Assembly: GCF_004349215.1 (NCBI RefSeq)
Contig: NZ_SMKU01000035.1
Span: 802-43,068, forward strand
Direction: 5' to 3'
Origin: Actinomadura rubrisoli
GTDB taxonomy: Bacteria; Actinomycetota; Actinomycetes; Streptosporangiales; Streptosporangiaceae
DNA length: 42,267 nt
Position numbers and translations under genes: made by a program
Notes under the pieces: model-generated
Seen by the model: the letters and a program-made list of their open reading frames with translations, nothing else
Told to the model about the DNA's origin: nothing
Databases searched by the model: none
In this document: positions 1 through 7,845 of the stretch, one piece after another
Position numbering within the stretch: the stretch's first letter is position 1
Layout of the letters: each line of letters starts with the position of its first letter

Positions 1-259
1 GCGCCGCGATCGTGTAGGCGGACACGAGCGGCCCCCAGGGCAGCAGCAGCGGCTTCTGCCACACCACCAGCGCGGTCATGGCGAGCCCGACGATGAGCCC
101 GGTCAGCAGCGGCGCCCGGCGCCGCCACAGCACCGGGACCGACGCGAGGACGGCCAGCGCCACCACCCACCACGGGCGCGCCGACACGAGCGCCGGCCCG
201 ACCGTGGCCAGGGTCACCGCCAGCGCCACCAGGCGGTCGAAGGTCCGGGTGTCGCCCAT
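1..259 (-). CDS. Sensor histidine kinase, N-terminal part (cut by window start)
   Basis: The gene starts at an ATG at 259 and runs off the left edge, so only 86 residues are visible. They hold alternating hydrophobic stretches typical of the N-terminal membrane domain of NarL/DegS-type actinobacterial kinases, including a VLWRRRAP loop and the motif LPWGPLVSAYTIAA, which is common at this place in the family. A GGAG lies only about three bases before the ATG. The start overlaps the 3' end of the upstream kinase gene by 46 bp. The catalytic part is not in the window, so the family call rests on the membrane domain only. Confidence 0.6.
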   Translation of the reverse strand, partial: MGDTRTFDRLVALAVTLATVGPALVSARPWWVVALAVLASVPVLWRRRAPLLTGLIVGLAMTALVVWQKPLLLPWGPLVSAYTIAA

Positions 260-1623
260 GCGCTCCAGTCTCGGGGACGCCCGCCGCCTCGCACGTCACC
301 CGCGCGAATGAGAACCGATCTCATCCTCGCGCCCCCGCCCGACCGCGACGACGCGCCGCGCCCCGTCCGCAGTGGCCACTCGTGCGGGTGGTCGTTCGGT
401 AGGCGGCTTGGCAGGCGGACGGTGACCATCAGGCCGCCGCCCTGGCACGGGAGGGCGGCCACCGCTCCGCCGTGCGCGGTCGCGATGGCGCGGACGATCG
501 ACAGGCCGAGCCCGGAGCCGCGGTCCGAGCGCACCCGGTCGTTGCCCAGCCGCCGGAACGGCTCGAAGATCGTCTCGACCTCGTAGTGCGGGACGACCGG
601 GCCGGTGTTGGTGACGGTGAGCTCGGCCCAGCCGTCGCGGCCGCGCGTGGAGACCGACAGTTCGCCGCCGTCGCGGTTGTGCCGGATCGCGTTCTCGACC
701 AGGTTCTGGACGAGCCGCTCCACCAGCACGGGGTCGCCCGCCGTGGGCGCAGGGCCGAGCCTTCGGTCGGCCGTCAGCCCCCGCGGCCCGGCCTCGGGGG
801 CGGACTGGTCGAGGACGTGCCCGGCGACGTCCGCCAGGTCCAGCGGGCTCGCGTCCACCATGACGTTCTCGCCGCCCGCGAGCGTGAGCAGCCCGTCGAT
901 GAGCCGCTCATGGCGCCCGTTGACGACCAGCAGCGACTCGCCCAGCCGTTTGACGTCGTCGGTAGCGTCGGGGCGGCGCAGTGCGACGTCGACGAGCGTC
1001 CGGTTGATGGCGAGCGGGGTGCGCAACTCGTGCGAGGCGTTCGCGACGAACCGCCGCTGGACGTCGAACGACCTGGCGAGCCGTCCGAGCATGGTGTCGA
1101 AGGTGTCGGCCAGCTCCTTGACGTCGTCGCGCGGCCCCTCGTAGGCGATGCGCTCGGTCAGGTCGTGGCTGCGCGCCACCCGCCCCGCCGTCTCGGTGAT
1201 CTTGTGGACGGGACGCAGCGCCCGGTCGGCCAGCAGCCAGCCCAGCCCGAGCCCCGCCGCGCCCACCAGCCCCAAGGCGACGCCGCCCTGGGTCAGCAGC
1301 GCGTTCAGCGTCTTGTTCTGGGAGTCCTTGGCGGTCTTGGCCAGGTCCGTCTGGAACCTTTTGACCGAGACCGTCCCCGAGGGCGGCAGCGGCTCCGCCC
1401 GGCCCGTGAACTCCGGCCCCTGCGCCGGATTCCGCCCCTCGCCGGGCGCCTTCTCGTAGACCCGGTCGGTCGCGACCGGCTCCGGCGCCTGCTGGAGGCT
1501 GTTGCGGACGAGCAGGTAGGTCAGCCCCAGCAGGACGATGCCGGCGGACAGGAACAGCCCGGTGTACAGCAGGGTGAGCCGCATCCGGATCGTCAGCCGG
1601 AGCCTCTCGGCGAGCGTCGTCAT
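214..1623 (-). CDS. Two-component sensor histidine kinase (HisKA type)
   Basis: The protein is 469 aa. In order it has a short cytoplasmic N-terminus, a membrane segment near residues 14-36, an extracytoplasmic loop of about 70 residues, a second membrane segment, a HAMP linker, a HisKA domain with the phospho-acceptor motif ASHELRTPL, and a HATPase domain with N-box NLVENAIRHN and G-box RGSGLGLSIV. It presumably senses an envelope signal and phosphorylates the regulator encoded just upstream (ATGA overlap at 1620-1623). The ATPase domain seems to end near MVTVRLPSRLP; the last 50 or so residues look like read-through and overlap the next kinase gene, so the natural C-terminus is uncertain and a frameshift is possible. 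Confidence 0.9.
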   Translation of the reverse strand: MTTLAERLRLTIRMRLTLLYTGLFLSAGIVLLGLTYLLVRNSLQQAPEPVATDRVYEKAPGEGRNPAQGPEFTGRAEPLPPSGTVSVKRFQTDLAKTAKDSQNKTLNALLTQGGVALGLVGAAGLGLGWLLADRALRPVHKITETAGRVARSHDLTERIAYEGPRDDVKELADTFDTMLGRLARSFDVQRRFVANASHELRTPLAINRTLVDVALRRPDATDDVKRLGESLLVVNGRHERLIDGLLTLAGGENVMVDASPLDLADVAGHVLDQSAPEAGPRGLTADRRLGPAPTAGDPVLVERLVQNLVENAIRHNRDGGELSVSTRGRDGWAELTVTNTGPVVPHYEVETIFEPFRRLGNDRVRSDRGSGLGLSIVRAIATAHGGAVAALPCQGGGLMVTVRLPSRLPNDHPHEWPLRTGRGASSRSGGGARMRSVLIRAGDVRGGGRPRDWSAWATPGPSTAWWRWR

Positions 1624-2276
1624 GGAATGCGGTACCCCACTCCCGGGACGGTTTCGATGACCGGCGGGTCGCCGAGCTTGCGGCGGAGCTTCATCAGCGT
1701 CACCCGGACGGTGTTGGTGAACGGGTCGGTGTGCTCGTCCCACACCTTCTCCAGGAGGCGCTCGGCCGAGACGATCGTCCCGTCGGCGCGCAGCAACTCG
1801 GCGAGCAGGCCGAACTCCTTGCGCGCGAGGTGGACGAACCGGCCGTCGCGGTGGACCTCCCGGCGCGCCGGGTCGAGCCGGATCCCGGAGCGCTCCAGCA
1901 GGGGCGGGGACGGGGGGCTGGCGCGCCGGCCGAGGGCGAGGATCCGCGCCACCAGCTCCTCGAACGCGAACGGCTTGGTCAGGTAGTCGTCCGCGCCGAG
2001 CCGGAGCCCGTCGACCCGCGCGGGGACGGCCACGGCCGCGGTGAGCATCAGCACCCGGACGAGCGCGCCGGACTCCACCACGGCGCGGCAGACGTCGTCG
2101 CCGTGCACCACCGGCAGGTCCCGGTCGAGGACCAGCACGTCGTAGTCGTTCACGCCGAGCCGCTCCAGCGCGGCGTCCCCGTCGTACACCACGTCCACGG
2201 CCAGGGCCTCGGCTCTCAGCCCCTCCGCGATCGAATCGGCGAGCATCCGCTCGTCCTCGGCGATCAGTACGCGCAC
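1620..2276 (-). CDS. OmpR/PhoB-family response regulator
   Basis: The protein is 218 aa from a GTG at 2276. That start has a GGAGGA at 2285-2290 and gives a receiver beginning VRVLIAEDERML. An ATG at 2342 would add 22 residues unlike a receiver and place the start inside the putative operator. The receiver has the acidic pair (AEDE), the phospho-acceptor Asp in VLVLDRDLP, a Thr in MLTA and the Lys in LTKPF. The C-terminal winged helix includes the wing signature TVRVTLMKLRRKLG. It overlaps the kinase gene by ATGA and is divergent from the envelope operon at 2437, its most likely target. Confidence 0.93.
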   Translation of the reverse strand: MRVLIAEDERMLADSIAEGLRAEALAVDVVYDGDAALERLGVNDYDVLVLDRDLPVVHGDDVCRAVVESGALVRVLMLTAAVAVPARVDGLRLGADDYLTKPFAFEELVARILALGRRASPPSPPLLERSGIRLDPARREVHRDGRFVHLARKEFGLLAELLRADGTIVSAERLLEKVWDEHTDPFTNTVRVTLMKLRRKLGDPPVIETVPGVGYRIP

Positions 2277-2329
2277 GTCTGCCGTCCTCCAGCCCCTGTC
2301 CGTCTGCCGCACAGCTTCGGGCAACGCGC

Positions 2330-2370
2330 GTAACGCCGGCATAACGAGATGTGGTTACGCCGGGGTTATC
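2330..2370. promoter_or_regulatory. Putative OmpR-type operator, two inverted copies of GTTAY-N6-GTTAY
   Basis: In the divergent intergenic region, 2354-2369 reads GTTACGCCGGGGTTAT. Positions 2330-2345 read the same pattern on the opposite strand (GTTATGCCGGCGTTAC). Each copy is a pair of 5-bp half-sites spaced 11 bp, the spacing OmpR-family regulators prefer. The two copies start 24 bp apart. Binding by the adjacent regulator is inference. Confidence 0.5.
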
Positions 2371-2436
2371 GGGCGGGGGCTGGACTGGCGGTCGCCGCCG
2401 GGCGCCCGTCCGGCGGGACGACAGGGAGACCGACCG

Positions 2437-3000
2437 ATGCGACGACAGACGTTCGCGGCGCTGGCCCTGGTGCCGGCGCTCGGCCTCGGGTTGCAGGCGT
2501 GCGGGGGCGACGGCAAGGGGACCGCGGCCACCGGGACCGCCAAGGCCGTCAGCGACCAGCAGAAGATGCGCCAGTACGCCCAGTGCATGCGCGCCAACGG
2601 CGTGGACATGGACGATCCGTCGGGGGACGGCAAGGTCACGACGAGGATGTCGAAGAAGCCCGGCGCGAAGGGCAAGGACGGTCCCGACGAGGGGCCCGGC
2701 GGCATGGACGACGCGCAGAAGAAGTGTCGGCACCTCATGCCGAACGGCGGGAAGCCGCCGAAGCCCAAGCCGGAGGAGATCGCCAAGCAGCGCGCCTACT
2801 CCAAGTGCATGCGCGACAACGGCATCGCCGCGTTCCCCGACCCGGACCCCGACGGCGGAATCAAGATCAAGATGGACCGGGGCTCGGACATGGATCCGCA
2901 GGGCCAGAAGTTCAAGAACGCCGACAAGGCGTGCAAGAAGTACGCGCCGGACCGCGGTCCCGGCGGGGCCGGGGCCGGCAAGTCCGGGATCGACAGTTGA
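2437..3000 (+). CDS. Secreted lipoprotein with duplicated CMRxNG motif
   Basis: The protein is 187 aa. The N-terminus MRRQTFAALALVPALGLGLQAC is a lipoprotein signal with lipobox LQAC, so Cys22 would be lipidated on the outer face of the membrane. The mature part is polar and rich in Gly, Asp and Lys. It contains a duplicated element: YAQCMRANGVDMDDP near residue 47 and YSKCMRDNGIAAFPDPDPDG near residue 118, with further cysteines in KKCRHLM and KACKKYA. The repeat and even cysteine number suggest a small disulphide-bonded fold. It leads an operon with a peptidoglycan-binding adaptor and a MacB-like ABC transporter. I know no defined biochemical role; an accessory or sensing subunit is inference. 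Confidence 0.75.
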   Translation: MRRQTFAALALVPALGLGLQACGGDGKGTAATGTAKAVSDQQKMRQYAQCMRANGVDMDDPSGDGKVTTRMSKKPGAKGKDGPDEGPGGMDDAQKKCRHLMPNGGKPPKPKPEEIAKQRAYSKCMRDNGIAAFPDPDPDGGIKIKMDRGSDMDPQGQKFKNADKACKKYAPDRGPGGAGAGKSGIDS

Positions 3001-4043
3001 CCAGGAGGCGCACCGTGGTCCTGGGCGCCGCCGGGGTGGTCGTGGCCGGCGGCGCGGGCCTCGCCACCGCCGGGCTGGGCGGTGACGGCGGACCGGCCGC
3101 CGCGCGCAGCGGCCTGCCGCCCGCGACCGCGCCGATCGAGAAGACGACGCTGGTCGAGACCCAGCAGGTGGACGGCACGCTCGGCTACGGCACCGCCCGC
3201 ACCGCCGCCGGCGCCGGCCGGGGGACGCTGACCTGGCTCGCCGGGGCCGGGTCGGTGATCTCCCGGGGACGGCCGGTCTACCGGGTCGACAACAAGCCGG
3301 TCCCGCTGCTGTACGGCTCGCTGCCGCTCTACCGGACCCTGTCCACCGGCACGAAGGGCCCGGACGTCTACCAGTTCGAGCGGAACTTGCAGGCCCTCGG
3401 CTACACCGGGTTCACCGTCGACAAGACCTACGGCTCCGCCACGGCGGACGCGGTGGAGCGCTGGCAGGAGGACCTCGGGGTCACCGAGACCGGGACGGTC
3501 GCGCCCGGCTCGGCGATGATCGCCTCCGGGGAGATCCGGGTGGCCGAGCGGAAGGCGAACGTCGGCGACCGGATGGGCGGCCCGCTGCTCACCTACACCG
3601 GCACCACCCGGGTCGTCAGCGTCGATCTCGACGTGGAGTACCAGCGGCTCGCGAGGAAGGGGGCGACGGTGGAGATCGGGCTGCCGGACGGCGGCTCGAC
3701 CAAGGGCACGATCACGTCCGTGGGGAAGGTCGCCAAGGAGGGCCAGGGCGACGACCAGCCGACGACCGTCGCGGTCACGATCGCCGTCCGCGGCCAGCGG
3801 TCGCTCGGCACCTACGACAAGGCGCCGGTGGACGTGGACCTCACCGCCAACCGGCACCCGGACGTCCTGGCCGTGCCGATCGGCGCGCTGCTCGCCAAGG
3901 GCGACGGCGGCTACGCGGTGCAGGTCGTCCAGAACGGCGCGGTCAGGACGGTCCCGGTCGAGACCGGCGTGTTCACCGAGGGCAAGGTCGAGATCTCCGG
4001 TCCCGGCCTGACCGAGGGCATGAACGTGGGGGTGCCCGCATGA
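2997..4043 (+). CDS. Peptidoglycan-binding periplasmic adaptor (HlyD/MacA-like)
   Basis: From TTG 2997 (TTGA overlap with the lipoprotein stop) the protein is 348 aa. A GTG at 3015 has an ideal AGGAGG at 3003-3008, but starting there would remove the TRRR positive cluster before the hydrophobic signal segment, so both starts stay open. After the signal come about 100 residues, a PG_binding_1 repeat ([19 protein letters not shown] to [11 protein letters not shown]), and a C-terminal beta-rich adaptor part with [21 protein letters not shown] and GMNVGVPA, as in HlyD/MacA-type fusion proteins. It probably links the ABC transporter encoded next (ATGA overlap at 4040) to the cell wall. The exported substrate is not evident. 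Confidence 0.8.
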   Translation: MTRRRTVVLGAAGVVVAGGAGLATAGLGGDGGPAAARSGLPPATAPIEKTTLVETQQVDGTLGYGTARTAAGAGRGTLTWLAGAGSVISRGRPVYRVDNKPVPLLYGSLPLYRTLSTGTKGPDVYQFERNLQALGYTGFTVDKTYGSATADAVERWQEDLGVTETGTVAPGSAMIASGEIRVAERKANVGDRMGGPLLTYTGTTRVVSVDLDVEYQRLARKGATVEIGLPDGGSTKGTITSVGKVAKEGQGDDQPTTVAVTIAVRGQRSLGTYDKAPVDVDLTANRHPDVLAVPIGALLAKGDGGYAVQVVQNGAVRTVPVETGVFTEGKVEISGPGLTEGMNVGVPA

Positions 4044-4726
4044 GCCCCGTCGTGGAGCTCCGGGAGGTCACCAGGACCTATCCGGGCGGCGTGACGGCGC
4101 TGGACGCGGTGTCGCTGACGGTCGAGGCGCGCGAGCTCGTCGCGATCGTCGGGCCGTCCGGCTCCGGCAAGTCGACCATGCTGCACCTGCTGGGCACGCT
4201 CGACCGGCCGAGCGCCGGGACCGTCCTCGTCGAGGGACGGGACGTGTCGGCGCTGCCGGACCGGCGGCTGTCGGCGCTGCGCGCCCGGCGGATCGGCTTC
4301 GTCTTCCAGCAGTTCCACCTGGCCGCCGGGGTCAGCGCGCTGGACAACGTCGCCGACGGCCTGCTGTACGGGGGAGCCGCCCCGGCGCGGCGGCGGCGCC
4401 TGGCCCGCGCGGCGTTGGAGCGGGTCGGGCTCGGGCACCGCCTCGGCCACCGCCCGCACCAGCTGTCGGGTGGCGAGAAGCAGCGGGTCGCGATAGCCCG
4501 CGCGGTCGTCGGCGAGCCGGCGATGCTGCTCGCGGACGAGCCGACCGGCGCGCTGGACTCCGCGTCGGGCACGGGCGTCCTCGACCTGCTGCGGGAGCTG
4601 GCCGGAGCCGGGACCACCGTCATCCTGATCACCCACGACCGGGACATCGCCGCCCTGCTGCCCCGCCAGGTGCAGATGCGCGACGGCCGGATCGTCGGCG
4701 ACGACGCCTGGGCGGAGGCGCGATGA
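4040..4726 (+). CDS. ABC transporter ATP-binding protein (MacB/LolD type)
   Basis: The protein is 228 aa, the usual length for a stand-alone MacB/LolD-type ATPase. Walker A is GPSGSGKST near residue 39, the Q-loop lies in FVFQQFHL, the signature is LSGGEKQR, Walker B with catalytic Glu is [13 protein letters not shown], and the switch His is in LITHDRD. It would power the FtsX-like permease encoded next (ATGA overlap at 4723). Such pairs act as mechanotransmission machines or exporters of peptides and lipoproteins rather than as importers. Confidence 0.93.
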   Translation: MSPVVELREVTRTYPGGVTALDAVSLTVEARELVAIVGPSGSGKSTMLHLLGTLDRPSAGTVLVEGRDVSALPDRRLSALRARRIGFVFQQFHLAAGVSALDNVADGLLYGGAAPARRRRLARAALERVGLGHRLGHRPHQLSGGEKQRVAIARAVVGEPAMLLADEPTGALDSASGTGVLDLLRELAGAGTTVILITHDRDIAALLPRQVQMRDGRIVGDDAWAEAR

Positions 4727-5991
4727 GGCGCAGGAGAGAAGGCGGCGCGCACGGAGGCGGCGCGCACGGGGGCGGTGCGACCGGGGGCGGTGCGACCGGG
4801 GGCGGCGACGCCCCGGCGCGGCTGCGGCCGCGGGACGTGCTGCGGGTCGGCGCCGCCGGGCTGCGGGCCCGCCCGATGCGGGTGTTCCTGTCCGCCCTCG
4901 GGATCGCGATCGGCATCGCCGCCATGATCGGCGTGGTCGGGATCTCCACCTCCAGCCGGGCGCAGCTCCAGGACACCCTGGACCGGCTCGGCACCGACCT
5001 GCTGACGGTGGGGCCCGGCCAGGACCTGTTCGGCGACGACGCGAAGCTGCCCGAGGAGTCGGTCGGCATGGTCACCCGGATGGCGGACGTGGCGTCGGCG
5101 TCGGCGACCGGGAAGCTGGCCGACACCCGCGTCTACCGCAACGACCGCATCCCGGAGGGGGAGAGCGGCGGGGTCACCGTGCTGGCGGCCCGCCTCGACC
5201 TGCCGCGCACGATCGGCCTCACGATGTCGGCGGGGTCCTGGCTCAACGCCGGGACGGCCAGGTACCCGGCGGTCGTCCTCGGCTCGGAGACGGCCGCGCG
5301 GCTCGGCGTGTCCACGCCGAACGTCCAGGTGTGGCTCGGTTCGCGGTGGTTCACCGTCGTCGGCGTCCTGAACCCCAACGGCCTCGCGCCGGAGCTGGAC
5401 TCGGCCGCGCTGGTGGGCTGGGAGGCGGCCGCGTCCCACCTCGGCTTCGACGGCCACCCCACCACGATCTACGCCCGGGCCGACAAGGGGTCGGTGGCGC
5501 GCGTGCGGGACCTGCTCGCCGCCACCGCCAGCCCCGAGTCGCCGAACGAGGTGCAGGTCAGCCGCCCGTCCGACGCCCTGGCGGCCGAGAACGCCACGAA
5601 CGAGGCGTTCACCGGGCTGCTCCTCGGCCTCGGCGGGGTGGCGCTGCTGGTCGGCGGCGTCGGCGTCGCCAACACGATGGTGATCTCGGTGCTGGAGCGC
5701 CGCGCCGAGATCGGCCTGCGCCGCTCCCTCGGCGCCACCCGCGGCCAGATCAGGTTGCAGTTCCTCACCGAGTCGCAGTTGCTGGCCGCGCTCGGCGGCC
5801 TCGGCGGCGTCGCGCTCGGCATCGTGGTGACGGCGGTGTTCGCGGTGACGCAGGGCTGGCCGACCGTGGTGCCGCCGTGGGCGATGGCGGGCGGCGTCCT
5901 CGCCACCCTGGTCATCGGCGGGATCGCCGGCCTGTACCCCGCGATCCGCGCCGCGCGCCTCGCGCCCACCGAGGCCCTCGCCGCCGCCTGA
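4723..5991 (+). CDS. ABC transporter permease (MacB/FtsX family)
   Basis: The protein is 422 aa with MacB layout: an N-terminal membrane segment in [21 protein letters not shown], a large extracytoplasmic MacB_PCD-like domain (about residues 75-280), then an FtsX domain with three membrane segments and the motif [21 protein letters not shown]. It forms the membrane half of the transporter with the preceding ATPase and adaptor. The first 35 residues are odd: a Gly/Ala/His/Thr-rich tract encoded by 15-bp DNA repeats. The stop codon lies inside the terminator hairpin that ends the operon. Confidence 0.92.
   Translation: MRRRREGGAHGGGAHGGGATGGGATGGGDAPARLRPRDVLRVGAAGLRARPMRVFLSALGIAIGIAAMIGVVGISTSSRAQLQDTLDRLGTDLLTVGPGQDLFGDDAKLPEESVGMVTRMADVASASATGKLADTRVYRNDRIPEGESGGVTVLAARLDLPRTIGLTMSAGSWLNAGTARYPAVVLGSETAARLGVSTPNVQVWLGSRWFTVVGVLNPNGLAPELDSAALVGWEAAASHLGFDGHPTTIYARADKGSVARVRDLLAATASPESPNEVQVSRPSDALAAENATNEAFTGLLLGLGGVALLVGGVGVANTMVISVLERRAEIGLRRSLGATRGQIRLQFLTESQLLAALGGLGGVALGIVVTAVFAVTQGWPTVVPPWAMAGGVLATLVIGGIAGLYPAIRAARLAPTEALAAA
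4741..4800 (+). repeat. Four tandem 15-bp repeats within the permease gene
   Basis: Four units are in frame: GGCGGCGCGCACGGA, GGCGGCGCGCACGGG and two copies of GGCGGTGCGACCGGG. They encode [20 protein letters not shown] near the permease N-terminus. A fifth, degenerate unit begins at 4801. Slippage could change the copy number without breaking the frame. Confidence 0.9.
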
Positions 5992-6039
5992 CCGCCTCGC
6001 CTGAGCGGCCTCGCGGGGGCGGGCTCAGGCGAGGCGGTC
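5990..6039 (+). terminator. Hairpin terminator of the envelope ABC operon
   Basis: GACCGCCTCGCCTGAGC at 5990-6006 pairs perfectly over 17 bp with 6023-6039, leaving a 16-nt loop. The left arm includes the last two bases of the permease stop codon. There is no following T-tract, as is common in high-GC actinobacteria. Confidence 0.8.
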
Positions 6040-6412
6040 CCTCCGGCCCTTGAACGCGTCCTCGGCGATCCCGTGCTCCTCCGTCTGAGGCGCGGGAGGC
6101 CGGTGATTTCTCAACGCACCGGTCCTGACCAGCGGTGGCAACAACTGTAAATACGCGATCACTTAAGGTGATCAAGCGTGCGCGCTAGGGTCGAGACCCC
6201 GCCCCGCCTGCGGTTCTGGGCCAGTTGCCCCCGGCGTGGACCGCGGACGGGGCGCGCAGAGGGGTCCGGCCCACACAGCCGGGACACCAGGCCGCCGGGA
6301 TCCAACCGGGACAGTCCTTCCTTGCACCCCGGCCCGGCGGCCACCCCCCTCGGGCGCCGGAGGGCGGCCAGGCGGCCAAGGCGGCCAAGGCGGCCAGGGC
6401 GGCCGGGCGTGG
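6040..6412. other. Gap without a convincing gene; orphan inverted repeat and short GGCGGCCAA repeats
   Basis: No open frame here has coding-like composition. Positions 6157-6173 read GATCACTTAAGGTGATC, a 6-bp inverted repeat with a 5-bp centre, set in a locally AT-rich patch (about 6140-6175) that resembles a regulator operator. About 6364-6405 holds several near-copies of GGCGGCCAA just beyond the hydrolase stop codon. Either this is a decayed promoter region or a short transcript lies here; neither can be decided from sequence. Confidence 0.5.
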
Positions 6413-7711
6413 TCACGGCGAGGGCGGCAGCGGCCGGCCGGTCAGGAACGCCGTCACGGCGGCGCGGTAGAACGCGGGCTGCTCGGCCTCGATCACGTGG
6501 CCCGCGCCCCGCACCTGGACGAGCTTCGCGCCGGGCAGGGTGTCGCGGTACTCGCGGGCCAGCTCCGGCTTCTTGTAGTCGCACTCGCCGCGCAGGACCA
6601 GCGCCGGGGTCGCCGTCCCGCGCAGCGCCGGACGCGGGTCGGGGACCTTCAGGGCGTCGTCGGAGGTCAGCTGGTTGGAGTAGAACCCCGAACGCGAGGA
6701 CGCCTCGTGCAGCGGGCGCTCGGGGTAGCAGGTCGCCGCCGACCCGACCGTGGACAGCAGCCGGTTGAACAGGGGGTCGATCTCCTCGTCCGGGACGAGG
6801 TCGTGGGCGGCGCGGGGGTCCACCGCCATGAGCAGCGACCAGGCGATCAGCCGGGGCCTGTTCTCCAGCCCGTCCATCTCCCGGCGCTGGACGGGGGTGA
6901 GGCGGTCCCACAGCTCGCCCTCGCCCGACTTCTCCCATTCCGGCGCCCACAGGGCGCCCGGCGACACCAGGACCATCCGGGCGACGCCGCCGGGATGGGC
7001 CGCGAGGTACTGGGCCGCGAGCGTCGCGCCCCACGAGCTGCCGACCAGGACGAGCCGCTCGGCCCCGATCCGCCGCCGGATGGCCTCCAGGTCGGCGATC
7101 TGCCGCGCCACGGTGTACCCGGTGGGGTCCTTCAGCCGCTGCGAGCGCCCGGAGCCGAGCTGGTCGTAGGTGTAGACGTCGAACCCGTCCGCGGCCAGCT
7201 CCCGGTCGAGGTCGTCGGGGCCCGAGCCGGGCGTCCCGGGCCCGCCGTGCAGGCGCACCACCGGCGCCGGACGGGCCCGGCCGTGCGCGGGGGTCAGCGT
7301 GTAGGCGATGCGGGAACCGGTGGACAACTGCCAGTAGCGGGTGTTCTGGGCGGGCAGCGCGGCCGCCGGGATGTCGAGGGGCCGGAAGAAGGTGACCGCC
7401 ATGGCGAGGGTCGCCAGGACCGCGGTCGCCCCGGTGACGAGCGCCGCGGCGAGCCGCCCGCGCCTGCGGAACGCCAGCCGGCCGCCGGGCAGGGCCAGCG
7501 CCCCGGTGACCAGGACCATGGCGGCCACGCCGATCACCGCGCTCGGCGCGACGGCGGCGCGCAGCGCGGCGGCGAGCAGGAACGCGACGACGCCGGCCGG
7601 GGGACCCAGCAGGACGGCGGCGGCGAGGAGCGCCCTGCCGCCGACGCGGCGGCGCACGCGGGGCCGCGGGTGGGCCGGGGCGATGGACGTGAAGGTGGTC
7701 TGCTCTGTCAT
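6413..7711 (-). CDS. Membrane-anchored alpha/beta hydrolase, S33 prolyl-aminopeptidase-like
   Basis: The protein is 432 aa from the ATG at 7711. An upstream ATG at 7855 would add 48 residues without family character and would overlap the divergent kinase. The first 130 residues carry three or four hydrophobic segments (for example RALLAAAVLLGPPAGVVAFLLAAAL). The catalytic domain follows, with oxyanion motif HGGPG, nucleophile elbow GSSWG, an acid region around RGECDYKKPE and the catalytic His in GAGHVIE. HGGPG with GxSWG is typical of proline iminopeptidases and related S33 enzymes. The membrane anchor makes a role on envelope peptides possible, but substrate and orientation are unknown. It is divergent from a two-component system that may regulate it. 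Confidence 0.85.
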   Translation of the reverse strand: MTEQTTFTSIAPAHPRPRVRRRVGGRALLAAAVLLGPPAGVVAFLLAAALRAAVAPSAVIGVAAMVLVTGALALPGGRLAFRRRGRLAAALVTGATAVLATLAMAVTFFRPLDIPAAALPAQNTRYWQLSTGSRIAYTLTPAHGRARPAPVVRLHGGPGTPGSGPDDLDRELAADGFDVYTYDQLGSGRSQRLKDPTGYTVARQIADLEAIRRRIGAERLVLVGSSWGATLAAQYLAAHPGGVARMVLVSPGALWAPEWEKSGEGELWDRLTPVQRREMDGLENRPRLIAWSLLMAVDPRAAHDLVPDEEIDPLFNRLLSTVGSAATCYPERPLHEASSRSGFYSNQLTSDDALKVPDPRPALRGTATPALVLRGECDYKKPELAREYRDTLPGAKLVQVRGAGHVIEAEQPAFYRAAVTAFLTGRPLPPSP

Positions 7712-7845
7712 GCCGGTGACGCTAGGGACGGGCCCCCGCCGCGATCGTCCCTCGGCCGGTACCCATTTCGTCCCCCCGCGGGGGGACGGCCCGCCCTCCA
7801 CCCGGAGGATCCCGCGGGCCACCGGCCTTCCGTACGCTGACCTGC
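7712..7845. promoter_or_regulatory. Divergent promoter region with perfect 18-bp palindrome
   Basis: GTCCCCCCGCGGGGGGAC at 7770-7787 is a perfect palindrome midway between the divergent hydrolase and kinase genes. It is a candidate site for the NarL-type regulator at 9000 or a strong stem. For the kinase, TACGCT at 7833-7838 is a plausible -10 element ending seven bases before the ATG at 7846, and no Shine-Dalgarno is present, so that transcript is probably leaderless. Confidence 0.45.

Noticed and set aside
472..1986. A 504-codon plus-strand frame opposite the kinase/regulator pair
   Set aside because: The product has no domain signature and mirrors the HATPase and receiver coding regions.
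4741..4800. Short regular repeats considered as a CRISPR array
   Set aside because: The units are 15 bp with no spacers and encode part of a permease in frame.
6178..6412. Possible small Arg/Pro-rich gene in the gap before the S33 hydrolase
   Set aside because: All frames give low-complexity products with no ribosome-binding site or family-like motif.
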